A stretch of DNA of 31,097 nt from the NCBI GenBank assembly GCA_905198745.1, contig CAJKDU010000026.1, positions 1 through 31,097 on the forward strand, in the 5' to 3' direction. Under the pieces are notes generated by a model. The model worked only from the letters and a program-made list of their open reading frames with translations. It made no database searches and was not told where the DNA came from. How positions within the stretch are numbered: the first letter of the stretch is position 1; each line of letters begins with the position of its first letter. Positions 8,467 to 15,310 of this stretch are shown in pieces. This DNA comes from an uncultured Prevotella sp. (GTDB lineage Bacteria; Bacteroidota; Bacteroidia; Bacteroidales; Bacteroidaceae). The position numbers and the translations under genes are program-made.

Positions 8467-9816
8467 TTATTGTTGCTCGGTCTGTTCCTCTTCCACGGCG
8501 TCACAGTGCTCGAGGAGTTTCACGGCATCCACATACTGAGCGATTCCCTGCGCCACTTCCTTGGCTGCTTTCATGGCGAGGACCACAGTCTGGGGATGAT
8601 GCACCACGTCGCCACCGGCGAACACGCCACGACGGGTGGTCATGCCGTAAGGACGCTCCACCACCTTCACATATCCCTTCTCGTCTACTTCAATGCCATT
8701 AGTCGTCGACACGATGCGGTTGGCAGGACGAGAACCGATGGCGAGGAAGATGCGGTCGAACGGCAAAGTCTGCTCGCCGTCGGGAGTATTGAGATGGGCT
8801 GCCACCAGGCGGCCCTTGTCGTTGCCGAGGAACTCGATGGTGGAAGATTCCCACATGAACTTCACGCCCTCTTTGACAGCCTCTTCGTATTCAGCCTGAA
8901 TGGCAGGCATGTCGGCTTGTGTACGGCGATAGATAACCGTGACGTCGGCTCCCAGACGGATGGCCGTGCGGGCTGCGTCCATCGCCACGTTGCCGCCGCC
9001 AATGACGCCCACCTTGTCGCCTTCACGAAGCGGCACCATGTTGCGGCCGATAGCGCCCTCGTTGAAGGCGTTCACGTTGTGTAGCAGATAGGTTGACTGG
9101 CTCACGCCCTTGAGGTCACGGCCCGGCACACTGAGGTCTTGCGGCAAAGCGGTACCTGTGCCCATGAAGATGGCGTCGAATCCGTCGGCAAACAAACTGT
9201 CTACCGTGACGTTGTTGCGTCCCACCAGACAGTTGAGCACAAAGTTGACACCCAGTTCCTCAATCTTCTTGATTTCCGCTCTTACCACACTCTTGGGCAG
9301 GCGGTATTCAGGAATACCATACATGAGCACACCGCCCGGCTCTTCCTGTCCCTCGAAGATGGTAACGCTGAATCCCTGTCGTGCCAGGTCGCCGGCCACG
9401 GTCAGACCGGCAGGCCCCGAACCGATGACAGCCACCTTACCGCGGGTTTTCTGCGACAACTTCTCACGGATGAGGTTCATGTCGGTATCGAAGTCTGCAA
9501 TAAAGCTCTCGAGTTTGCCTATCTCAATGCCCTTGCCTTTCTTGGCAAGCACGCAATGGCCCTGGCATTGCTTCTCGTGGGGGCACACGCGGCCACAGAT
9601 GGCTGGCAAATTGCTTTTCTCATTGATGATGCTCATCGCCTCGCCCATGTTACCCATAGAAAGAGCATGGATGAAATCTGGAATATTGTTCTCGATGGGG
9701 CATCCTTTTTTGCACTGCGGAATCTTACAATGCAAGCATCTCTTGGCTTCATCGATGGCTTCCTTCGGAGTGAAGCCTTTGTTAACTACGTCAAACGGAT
9801 TTACTTCTTTATTCAT
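8467..9816 (-). CDS. gltD: GltD-like NADPH-dependent glutamate synthase small subunit / NfnB-like flavoprotein
   Basis: Cytoplasmic FAD and iron-sulfur oxidoreductase that passes electrons between NAD(P)H and a partner. The N-terminal Fer4_20 domain has two cysteine clusters: C27-x2-C30-x4-C35-x3-C39 followed by Pro, and C74-x3-C78-x5-C84-x3-C88. The FAD Rossmann motif is 'VIGSGPAGLTVAGDLARQG' and the NADPH motif is 'GVIGGGNVAMDAARTA'. The 449-aa length is normal for GltD and for the NfnB subunit of electron-bifurcating NADH-dependent ferredoxin:NADP oxidoreductase. Neither a gltB large subunit nor an NfnA-like gene is adjacent, so its partner cannot be read here. It is transcribed alone, divergently from the acyl-CoA ligase gene. 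Confidence 0.88.
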   Translation of the reverse strand: MNKEVNPFDVVNKGFTPKEAIDEAKRCLHCKIPQCKKGCPIENNIPDFIHALSMGNMGEAMSIINEKSNLPAICGRVCPHEKQCQGHCVLAKKGKGIEIGKLESFIADFDTDMNLIREKLSQKTRGKVAVIGSGPAGLTVAGDLARQGFSVTIFEGQEEPGGVLMYGIPEYRLPKSVVRAEIKKIEELGVNFVLNCLVGRNNVTVDSLFADGFDAIFMGTGTALPQDLSVPGRDLKGVSQSTYLLHNVNAFNEGAIGRNMVPLREGDKVGVIGGGNVAMDAARTAIRLGADVTVIYRRTQADMPAIQAEYEEAVKEGVKFMWESSTIEFLGNDKGRLVAAHLNTPDGEQTLPFDRIFLAIGSRPANRIVSTTNGIEVDEKGYVKVVERPYGMTTRRGVFAGGDVVHHPQTVVLAMKAAKEVAQGIAQYVDAVKLLEHCDAVEEEQTEQQ

Positions 9817-9844
9817 TGTTCCTTAGTTTGCTATCTCAAGTTTG

Positions 9845-9852
9845 CAAAATTA
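9845..9852 (-). promoter_or_regulatory. -7 element for the gltD-like gene
   Basis: On the minus strand the sequence reads TAATTTTG, about 30 bp upstream of the start codon. The -33 position 20 bp further upstream is a poor match (TCTG). A short 5' leader with an AAGGA-like site precedes the ATG. Confidence 0.5.
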
Positions 9853-9967
9853 CTCATTTATTACTAACCGCACAGAAACGACGCCGTTTTATTAACTTTT
9901 CTTAATCATAAGATGCAATAAAACTCAAACTTTTGCCACAATAAAGCCTCTTTTGATAAATATTTGT

Positions 9968-9975
9968 TACTTTTG
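9968..9975 (+). promoter_or_regulatory. -7 element for the acyl-CoA ligase gene
   Basis: TACTTTTG matches TAnnTTTG. The -33 region at the ideal distance is weak, although TTTG occurs at 9952-9955 and 9932-9935. The coding start is about 60 bp downstream. Confidence 0.5.
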
Positions 9976-10036
9976 CACTCACCTTTCCCGTGTGCAATAA
10001 TGCCTTCGGGACAACCTTTAAACACATATATAGAAT

Positions 10037-11686
10037 ATGTATCAACTATCGGAAAGGACAATCGGTCAATGGCTCGAGTATTGGGCCGAGAATGACCCGG
10101 ACAAGGAATACATCGTTTATTCGGACCGCAACCTGCGGTGGACTTACAGATATTTCAACAGTCGCGTGGACGAACTCGCCAAGGGACTGATGGCCATAGG
10201 CGTGAAGCAAGGCACTCATGTGGGCATCTGGGCTGCCAACATTCCCGACTGGACCACCATGCTCATGGCTTGCTCCAAGTTGGGAGCCGTGACCATCACG
10301 GTGAACACCAACTTCAAGCAATACGAGGTGGAGGACCTGTGCCTGCGGTCGGACATGGAGGTGCTGTGCATTGGCGACCACAACAAGGACAATAATTTCG
10401 TGCAGATGACCTACCAGATGCTGCCTGAACTGAAGACGCAGCCCTTCGGACAGTTGCGCAGCGACAAGTTGCCTTGCATGCGGCAGGTTATCTATTTCGG
10501 TGCCGAACCGCACAGGGGCATGCACACCATCAACGAGGTGATGACCATGGCCATGACTACCGACGACAACGAATATGCCGAGGCAAGGCTGAAGGTGCAC
10601 TGCCGCGACTTAGTCAACATACAGTATACCAGCGGCACGACGGGGTTTCCCAAGGGCGCCATGCTGAGCCACTACGGCATCTGCAACAACGGATTCTACA
10701 CGGGCGAGCATCTGAACTTCAGCGACAAGGCACGCCTGTGTGTATGCGTGCCGTTCTTCCATTGTTTCGGTCTGGTGCTGGGCATCATCAACTGCCTGGT
10801 ACACCACTGCACGATGGTGGTCACCGAGCGCTTTGACCCGCTGCTCGTGCTGGGCAGCATACACAAAGAGCGATGCACACACCTTTACGGCGTGCCCACC
10901 ATGTATCTGGGACTGCTCAACCATCCCATGTTCAACCTGTTCGACTTGCGTTCGCTCCAGGCAGGAATCATGGCAGGAAGCATCTGTCCGGTGAACATTG
11001 TGAAGCGCGTGGAGCGCGAGATGTTCATGAAGGTGACCAGCGAATATGGCTTCACCGAGGCGTCTCCGGGCATGACAGCCACCCGGTGGGACGACCCGTT
11101 CGACGTGCGCTGCCACACCGTGGGCAAGGCTTTCGAGCACGCGGAGGTCAAGGTGCTCGACAAGGAGGGCAAGGAATGTCCTGTCGGTGTGGAAGGTGAG
11201 TTGTGCAATCGGGGCTACAACAACATGCTCGGCTACTACAAGGACGAGAAATCAACACGGGAAATACTCGACGAAAACGGCTTCCTCCACACCGGCGACT
11301 TGGGATTCCTTGACGAGAACGGCAACTTCCACATCACGGGCCGCATCAAGGAAATGATTATCCGTGGCGGAGAAAACATCTATCCGAGCGAGATTGAGAC
11401 CTTCCTTTACAACATGCCGGAAGTGAAAATAGTGCAGGTGGTAGGTGTGCCCTCGGAGAAATACGGCGAGTCGGTGGGCGCATTCATCCAGCTGAAAGAC
11501 GGATGCCATCTGGAAGAATCGGACGTGCGCGACTTCTGCCACGACAAGATAGCCCGCTACAAGGTGCCCAAATACGTGTTCTTCATAGACGAATGGCCCT
11601 TGACAGGCAGCGGCAAGATTCAGAAATTCAAGCTCAAGGAGATGAGTCTCGAGCTATGCAAGAAGATGGGCATCAAGGTGATTTAA
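10037..11686 (+). CDS. AMP-binding acyl-CoA synthetase (medium/long-chain fatty acid type)
   Basis: Adenylate-forming ligase: activates a carboxylic acid, probably a fatty acid, with ATP and couples it to coenzyme A. The P-loop-like A3 motif is YTSGTTGFPKG (from Tyr197). The A5 motif is YGFTEASPG. Later come 'LHTGDLGFLDENG' (A7), 'GRIKEMIIRGGENIYPSEIE' (A8), and the C-terminal catalytic Lys527 in 'LTGSGKIQK' (A10). All core motifs are intact and the 549-aa length fits FadD/CaiC-like members. No beta-oxidation genes are nearby. It may serve salvage of exogenous fatty acids into lipids, but the substrate is not determined by sequence alone. Monocistronic, ending ahead of a repeat array and a strong terminator. 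Confidence 0.88.
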   Translation: MYQLSERTIGQWLEYWAENDPDKEYIVYSDRNLRWTYRYFNSRVDELAKGLMAIGVKQGTHVGIWAANIPDWTTMLMACSKLGAVTITVNTNFKQYEVEDLCLRSDMEVLCIGDHNKDNNFVQMTYQMLPELKTQPFGQLRSDKLPCMRQVIYFGAEPHRGMHTINEVMTMAMTTDDNEYAEARLKVHCRDLVNIQYTSGTTGFPKGAMLSHYGICNNGFYTGEHLNFSDKARLCVCVPFFHCFGLVLGIINCLVHHCTMVVTERFDPLLVLGSIHKERCTHLYGVPTMYLGLLNHPMFNLFDLRSLQAGIMAGSICPVNIVKRVEREMFMKVTSEYGFTEASPGMTATRWDDPFDVRCHTVGKAFEHAEVKVLDKEGKECPVGVEGELCNRGYNNMLGYYKDEKSTREILDENGFLHTGDLGFLDENGNFHITGRIKEMIIRGGENIYPSEIETFLYNMPEVKIVQVVGVPSEKYGESVGAFIQLKDGCHLEESDVRDFCHDKIARYKVPKYVFFIDEWPLTGSGKIQKFKLKEMSLELCKKMGIKVI

Positions 11687-11783
11687 GGTGCATCCGACAT
11701 AGGGAATAGCACATGATGCCACAGTATCTGAACAAATACCAAAGGCTTTCCGGTTCCCAATAACCCAATTGCAGTTTGTCAGT

Positions 11784-11946
11784 GGCAGACTTACGCCTCG
11801 CAAGTAGCAGACTTACGGAGTGTTAATGGCAGACTTACACCTCGCAAGTGGCAGACTTACGGAGTGTTAATGGCAGACTTACGCCTCGCAAGTGGCAGAC
11901 TTACGGAGTGTTAATGGCAGACTTACGCCTCGCAAGTGGCAGACTT
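11784..11946. repeat. 22-bp tandem repeat array, seven full units plus a partial one
   Basis: Seven consecutive 22-bp units (11784-11937) and nine bases of an eighth. Two unit types alternate: one begins GGCAGACTTACG and ends CCTCGCAAGT, the other begins the same and ends GAGTGTTAAT. The higher-order period is therefore 44 bp. Only two single-base deviations are seen (AGCAGACTTACG in the second unit, TTACAC in the third). The family matches the 171-258 array. Non-coding: 22 is not a multiple of 3 and the array follows the ligase stop codon. Confidence 0.95.
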
Positions 11947-11953
11947 CTACATG

Positions 11954-11992
11954 ATCCCACTACCTGGACAACAAATAGCCAGGTAGTGGGAT
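11954..11992 (+). terminator. Strong terminator hairpin after the acyl-CoA ligase
   Basis: ATCCCACTACCTGG (11954-11967) pairs perfectly with CCAGGTAGTGGGAT (11979-11992) around an 11-nt A-rich loop, followed by TATTTTGG. It lies directly after the repeat array, so the array would be transcribed as part of the ligase mRNA 3' end. Confidence 0.82.
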
Positions 11993-12023
11993 TATTTTGG
12001 GGCATTCCACTTGAACTTGACAA

Positions 12024-12184
12024 GTGATGGATAAGTGATAGAAGTGAGGGATTTTTAGCCATCTATCACGCATCCATCACTCCATCTATCTCACTTAAAT
12101 ACAAGCAAATAATGTAAAACATTAAGAAAAGTGATAGATAATGGCGAAAAAACGAAAAACTTTTCTTGCGCGTGCGCGCGCGTG
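12024..12184. repeat. Dispersed hairpin element, copy A
   Basis: The left part is a nested inverted repeat: GTGATGGAT (12024-12032) with ATCCATCAC (12072-12080), and inside it GTGATAGA (12035-12042) with TCTATCAC (12062-12069). A further AGTGATAGATA lies at 12130-12140. The element ends in an 18-bp alternating purine-pyrimidine tract at 12167-12184. The stretch 12061-12184 aligns well with 20370-20494 (copy B), with the same order of motifs. Confidence 0.75.
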
Positions 12185-12291
12185 AGAAGCAAAGCCACAC
12201 AAGGCAGCAAGAGAACAAAGCCAAGCAAATGCGGTTCTTCCCGAAATATCTGTATTTCAACCCACTTTGTCCCTTTTAAGAACCGTTACGC

Positions 12292-12322
12292 TTGGCTGTT
12301 AGCCGAAAAATATGTATCTTTG
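12292..12322 (+). promoter_or_regulatory. Promoter of the PfkB-family kinase gene
   Basis: TTG at 12292-12294 and TATCTTTG at 12315-12322 are separated by 20 bp. Transcription would start near 12330, which excludes the in-frame ATG at 12292 and supports the start at 12352. Confidence 0.65.
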
Positions 12323-12351
12323 CAGAGTTTTTAGATAACCAAAGATTAAAG

Positions 12352-13224
12352 ATGAAGGATATTTGTTGCATCGGGCATATCACGCTTGACAAGATTATCA
12401 CACCGCGCCGCACCGTTTACATGTCGGGTGGCACGTCGTTCTACTTTTCCTATGCCCTCAACAGTCTGCCCAAGACCGTGGACTACCAATTGGTAACAGC
12501 TTTGGGCAAATCGGAAATGAATGCCGTAGCAGAGATGCGTGCGGCGGGCATTGACGTGAAAGCGTTCACGAGCAGTAACACCGTTTACTTTGAAAACAAG
12601 TATGAAGATAACTTCAACAACCGTTCACAACGCGTGCTCGCCAAAGCCGACCCGTTCACACTCGACGAGGTAAGCGACCTGGACGCCAAGATATATCACC
12701 TGGGAACCCTGCTCAACGATGATTTCTCGCCCGAAGTGGTGAAATTTCTGTCGGAGAAAGGCAAGGTAAGCATTGACGTGCAAGGCTACTTGCGCGAGGT
12801 GCGCGGCCAGCAGGTCTACCCCATCGACTGGACCGACAAGATGGACGTGCTCCGCTATACCGACATTCTGAAGCTCAACGAGCACGAGATGGAGGTGGTA
12901 ACGGGCATGACCGACGTGCACGAAGTGGCAAAGCTCATTGCCTCATGGGGCGTGAAGGAGGTGGTGCTAACCCTGGGTAGCGAGGGCTCGGTAGTCTATG
13001 CGGAAGGCCAGTTCCACGAGATACCTGCCTACCGACCAGCCCAACTCATTGACGCCACCGGTTGTGGCGACACCTATAGCGCCGGCTATCTATGGTGCCG
13101 AAGCCAAGGCGAAAGCTACAAAGAGTCTGGCAAGTTTGCCGCAGCCATGTGCACGCTCAAGCTCGAACACAACGGACCGTTCGACCGGCACATAGAAGAC
13201 GTGGTCAAGATAATAAAAGGTTAA
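12352..13224 (+). CDS. PfkB-family carbohydrate kinase
   Basis: Ribokinase-like fold enzyme that phosphorylates a sugar, nucleoside or polyol with ATP in the cytoplasm. The N-terminus 'DICCIGHITLDKI' is the usual first strand, and the GG of 'SGGTSFYFSYAL' is the substrate-binding glycine pair. The C-terminal signature is DATGCGDTYSAGYL, with catalytic base Asp240. The usual anion-hole sequence is GAGD; here it is GCGD. At 290 aa it is at the short end of the family. The substrate is not clear. It is followed 71 bp later by the helicase gene with a hairpin between them. Confidence 0.87.
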   Translation: MKDICCIGHITLDKIITPRRTVYMSGGTSFYFSYALNSLPKTVDYQLVTALGKSEMNAVAEMRAAGIDVKAFTSSNTVYFENKYEDNFNNRSQRVLAKADPFTLDEVSDLDAKIYHLGTLLNDDFSPEVVKFLSEKGKVSIDVQGYLREVRGQQVYPIDWTDKMDVLRYTDILKLNEHEMEVVTGMTDVHEVAKLIASWGVKEVVLTLGSEGSVVYAEGQFHEIPAYRPAQLIDATGCGDTYSAGYLWCRSQGESYKESGKFAAAMCTLKLEHNGPFDRHIEDVVKIIKG

Positions 13225-13238
13225 CCCAAAAAATTACA

Positions 13239-13270
13239 GCCTTTAGTGTGCGCCCTGCAACACTAAAGGC
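13239..13270. repeat. Hairpin with a GCGCCCTGCA loop
   Basis: GCCTTTAGTGT (13239-13249) pairs perfectly with ACACTAAAGGC (13260-13270) around the loop GCGCCCTGCA. It lacks a following T tract, so it is a weak terminator at best. Its right half resembles the element at 20043-20108 (shared GCGCCCTGCAA and AAAGGC), suggesting a dispersed palindromic repeat family. Confidence 0.65.
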
Positions 13271-13295
13271 TTACTTGTATATCCGCCCTATATAT

Positions 13296-15185
13296 ATGGC
13301 CAGCAATCCCATACAATCCCTACAACAGCAACGGCTACTCCTCCAGATGGAGTATGCGGCAGAAAAAGAAGCCTTCCGCAAGCAGACCGAAACCATCGGC
13401 ATGCAGCGCAAGGTGAAGCGCGGCGATGCCTGGTATCCCGTCAAGGTGGGAAGCAGCTACTACAACTCACTCAACCAGATGGCTGTTGAGGTGACACGCA
13501 CAGCCGACCAGGAGATTGAACACAACTTTGAGTTCGGGCGTCCCGTATGCTTCTTCACCGTCACCAAGGCAAATGGTGGCAAAAACGAAATACACTATTT
13601 CCACGCCACGGGCACCGTGAGCTTTGTCGACGGCGACCGCATGGTGGTCACCCTGCCCGACGGAGCCGACGTTCTCGCCCTGGCACAAGCCGACCAGGCA
13701 GGCATACAACTGTTTTTCGACGAGACCAGCTACCGCCTGATGTTCGAGGCGCTCGACCGCACCATCAGTGCCAAGGGCAACCGCCTGGCCTATCTGCGCG
13801 ACCTGTTCTACAGCCGGCAACCCGCAGGCCGCTTCACCTTCGACCCGATACGTTTCCCCTGGCTCAACGCCACACAGGAAAAAGCGGTGAACGAAGTGCT
13901 GCGCGCCAAGGACGTGATGGTGGTGCACGGGCCTCCAGGAACGGGCAAGACCACCACACTCGTGGAAGCCATCTACGAGACACTGCGCCGGGAAAACCAG
14001 GTACTGGTGTGTGCGCAAAGCAACATGGCGGTGGACTGGATATGCGAGAAACTGGAAGACCGGGGACTGAACGTGCTGCGCATCGGCAATCCCACCAAGG
14101 TGACCGACAAGATGCTTGCCTCCACCTACGAAAGGCGCTTCGAGTCGCATCCCGACTACCCGCAACTGTGGAGCATCAGGAAGACCATCCGCGAGATGCG
14201 CAAAAACCACAAACGGGGTGACGACCGCTGGCACCAGAAGATGGACCGGCTGAAAGCACGCGCCGTGGAACTGGAGCTGCGCATCCGCAGCAACCTCTTC
14301 GGCGAGGCAAGGGTCATTGCCTCCACCCTCGTGGGGTCTGCCAACCACCTGCTCGACGGAATGAAGTTCGGCACGCTCTTCATCGACGAAGCCGCACAGG
14401 CACTCGAGGCAGCCTGCTGGATACCCATCAGGCGCGCCACCAGAGTGGTTCTTGCCGGCGACCACTGCCAGCTTCCGCCCACCGTGAAAAGTTTTGCCGC
14501 ACTCAAGGCGGGACTGGGCAAGACCCTGATGGAGCGCATTGTGGAAAACAAGCCCGAGGTGGTGACACTGCTGCAAGTGCAGTATCGCATGAACGAACAA
14601 ATCATGCACTTCTCGAGCAACTACTTCTACGACGGAAAGGTAGAGAGCGCCCCGCAAATCAAACACCGCGGCATACTCGACTATGACACGCCCATGGTAT
14701 GGGTGGACACGTCGGAAATGGACTGCAAGGAGGAATTCATCGGCGAGAGTTTCGGCAGAGTGAACAAGACCGAGGCCGAACTGACACTCGACCAACTGGA
14801 GCAATACTTCACCAAGATAGGCAAGCAGCGTGTGTTGGAGGAGCGCATCGACGTGGGCGTCATCTCGCCCTACAGGGCACAGGTGCAATACCTGCGCCGC
14901 CTCATCCACAAGCGCGAGTTCTTCAAACCCTACCGGCAACTCATCACCGTGAACACGGTCGACGGATTCCAGGGACAGGAGCGCGACGTCATACTCATCT
15001 CTCTCGTGCGTGCCAACGACGAAGGACAAATTGGTTTCCTGCGCGACCTGCGCCGCATGAACGTGGCCATCACACGGGCAAGAATGAAAGTCATCATCCT
15101 GGGAGATGCCCAAACCATGACCCGTCACCCCTTCTACAAACAACTTTTCGAGTATATCCACCAGACTGGACAAATGGACAAATAA
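13296..15185 (+). CDS. Superfamily 1 DNA/RNA helicase, IGHMBP2/Dna2-Nam7-like
   Basis: ATP-driven 5'-to-3' helicase family (UPF1-like). The start at 13296 (MASNPIQSLQQQ) is chosen because the upstream frame runs back into the kinase gene and its hairpin. An N-terminal helical/beta-barrel region ('RPVCFFTV', 'VSFVDGDRMVVTLPDG') precedes the motor. Motif I is GPPGTGKT (212-219), motif II is DEAAQ (364-368), and motif III is VLAGDHCQLPPT. Motif IV-like is VISPYRAQVQYLRRLI, motif V is VNTVDGFQGQERDVI, and motif VI is NVAITRARMKVIILGD. All are intact, at 629 aa. The biological role in bacteria is not well defined; DNA repair or R-loop/RNA handling are possibilities. Ends at a terminator hairpin. 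Confidence 0.9.
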   Translation: MASNPIQSLQQQRLLLQMEYAAEKEAFRKQTETIGMQRKVKRGDAWYPVKVGSSYYNSLNQMAVEVTRTADQEIEHNFEFGRPVCFFTVTKANGGKNEIHYFHATGTVSFVDGDRMVVTLPDGADVLALAQADQAGIQLFFDETSYRLMFEALDRTISAKGNRLAYLRDLFYSRQPAGRFTFDPIRFPWLNATQEKAVNEVLRAKDVMVVHGPPGTGKTTTLVEAIYETLRRENQVLVCAQSNMAVDWICEKLEDRGLNVLRIGNPTKVTDKMLASTYERRFESHPDYPQLWSIRKTIREMRKNHKRGDDRWHQKMDRLKARAVELELRIRSNLFGEARVIASTLVGSANHLLDGMKFGTLFIDEAAQALEAACWIPIRRATRVVLAGDHCQLPPTVKSFAALKAGLGKTLMERIVENKPEVVTLLQVQYRMNEQIMHFSSNYFYDGKVESAPQIKHRGILDYDTPMVWVDTSEMDCKEEFIGESFGRVNKTEAELTLDQLEQYFTKIGKQRVLEERIDVGVISPYRAQVQYLRRLIHKREFFKPYRQLITVNTVDGFQGQERDVILISLVRANDEGQIGFLRDLRRMNVAITRARMKVIILGDAQTMTRHPFYKQLFEYIHQTGQMDK

Positions 15186-15189
15186 AAAG

Positions 15190-15236
15190 AAAATAGCCAA
15201 TTTAATTTGCAAAAACAGATTAATTTGGCTATTTTT
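15190..15236 (+). terminator. Terminator of the helicase gene, overlapping the next promoter
   Basis: AAAATAGCCAA (15190-15200) pairs with TTGGCTATTTT (15225-15235); the stem continues inward by TTAAT/ATTAA with one mismatch. It ends in a T run. The loop and right arm contain the promoter elements of the following regulator gene. Confidence 0.75.
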
Positions 15237-15237
15237 G
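15206..15237 (+). promoter_or_regulatory. Promoter of the propeller/AraC regulator gene
   Basis: TTTG (15206-15209), exactly 20 bp, then TATTTTTG (15230-15237): a consensus Bacteroidetes promoter. The -33 box lies at the loop side and the -7 box in the descending arm and T tract of the helicase terminator. The leader to the start codon would be about 65 nt. Confidence 0.7.
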
Positions 15238-15310
15238 CACACAACCTGACGTAATCAAAGCGAAAGAAACACTCCATTACCTATTATATCCACATTAGTT
15301 ACAGTGTTAC

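Larger units (their letters stand above)
11687..12351. other. Gene-free interval between acyl-CoA ligase and PfkB kinase genes
   Basis: No credible coding frame lies on either strand. In order it holds about 95 bp of unremarkable sequence, the 22-bp repeat array, a strong terminator, a dispersed hairpin element ending in an alternating GC tract, an 8-bp inverted repeat (CGGTTCTT at 12232-12239 and AAGAACCG at 12278-12285), and the promoter of the kinase gene. Confidence 0.8.

Noticed and set aside
11784..11946. CRISPR array
   Set aside because: The repeats are directly adjacent with no unique spacers, the unit is only 22 bp, and no cas gene is present.
12167..12184. GC-alternating tract as an origin or dif-like site
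   Set aside because: No DnaA boxes or recombinase-type arms are visible, and the same tract occurs at the end of the second element copy, so it belongs to that repeat.
12292..12351. Upstream extension of the PfkB kinase frame
   Set aside because: The region contains the promoter itself; the true protein begins with the usual ribokinase first strand.
13092..13295. Upstream extension of the helicase frame
   Set aside because: It lies within the kinase gene and the following hairpin; the added residues are basic and low in complexity, typical of an out-of-frame reading.
13467..15242. A 591-codon open frame on the minus strand opposite the helicase gene
   Set aside because: Its translation has no recognisable domain and is rich in His, Val and Leu, as expected from the complement of GC-biased codons. 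The helicase on the plus strand has every motif.
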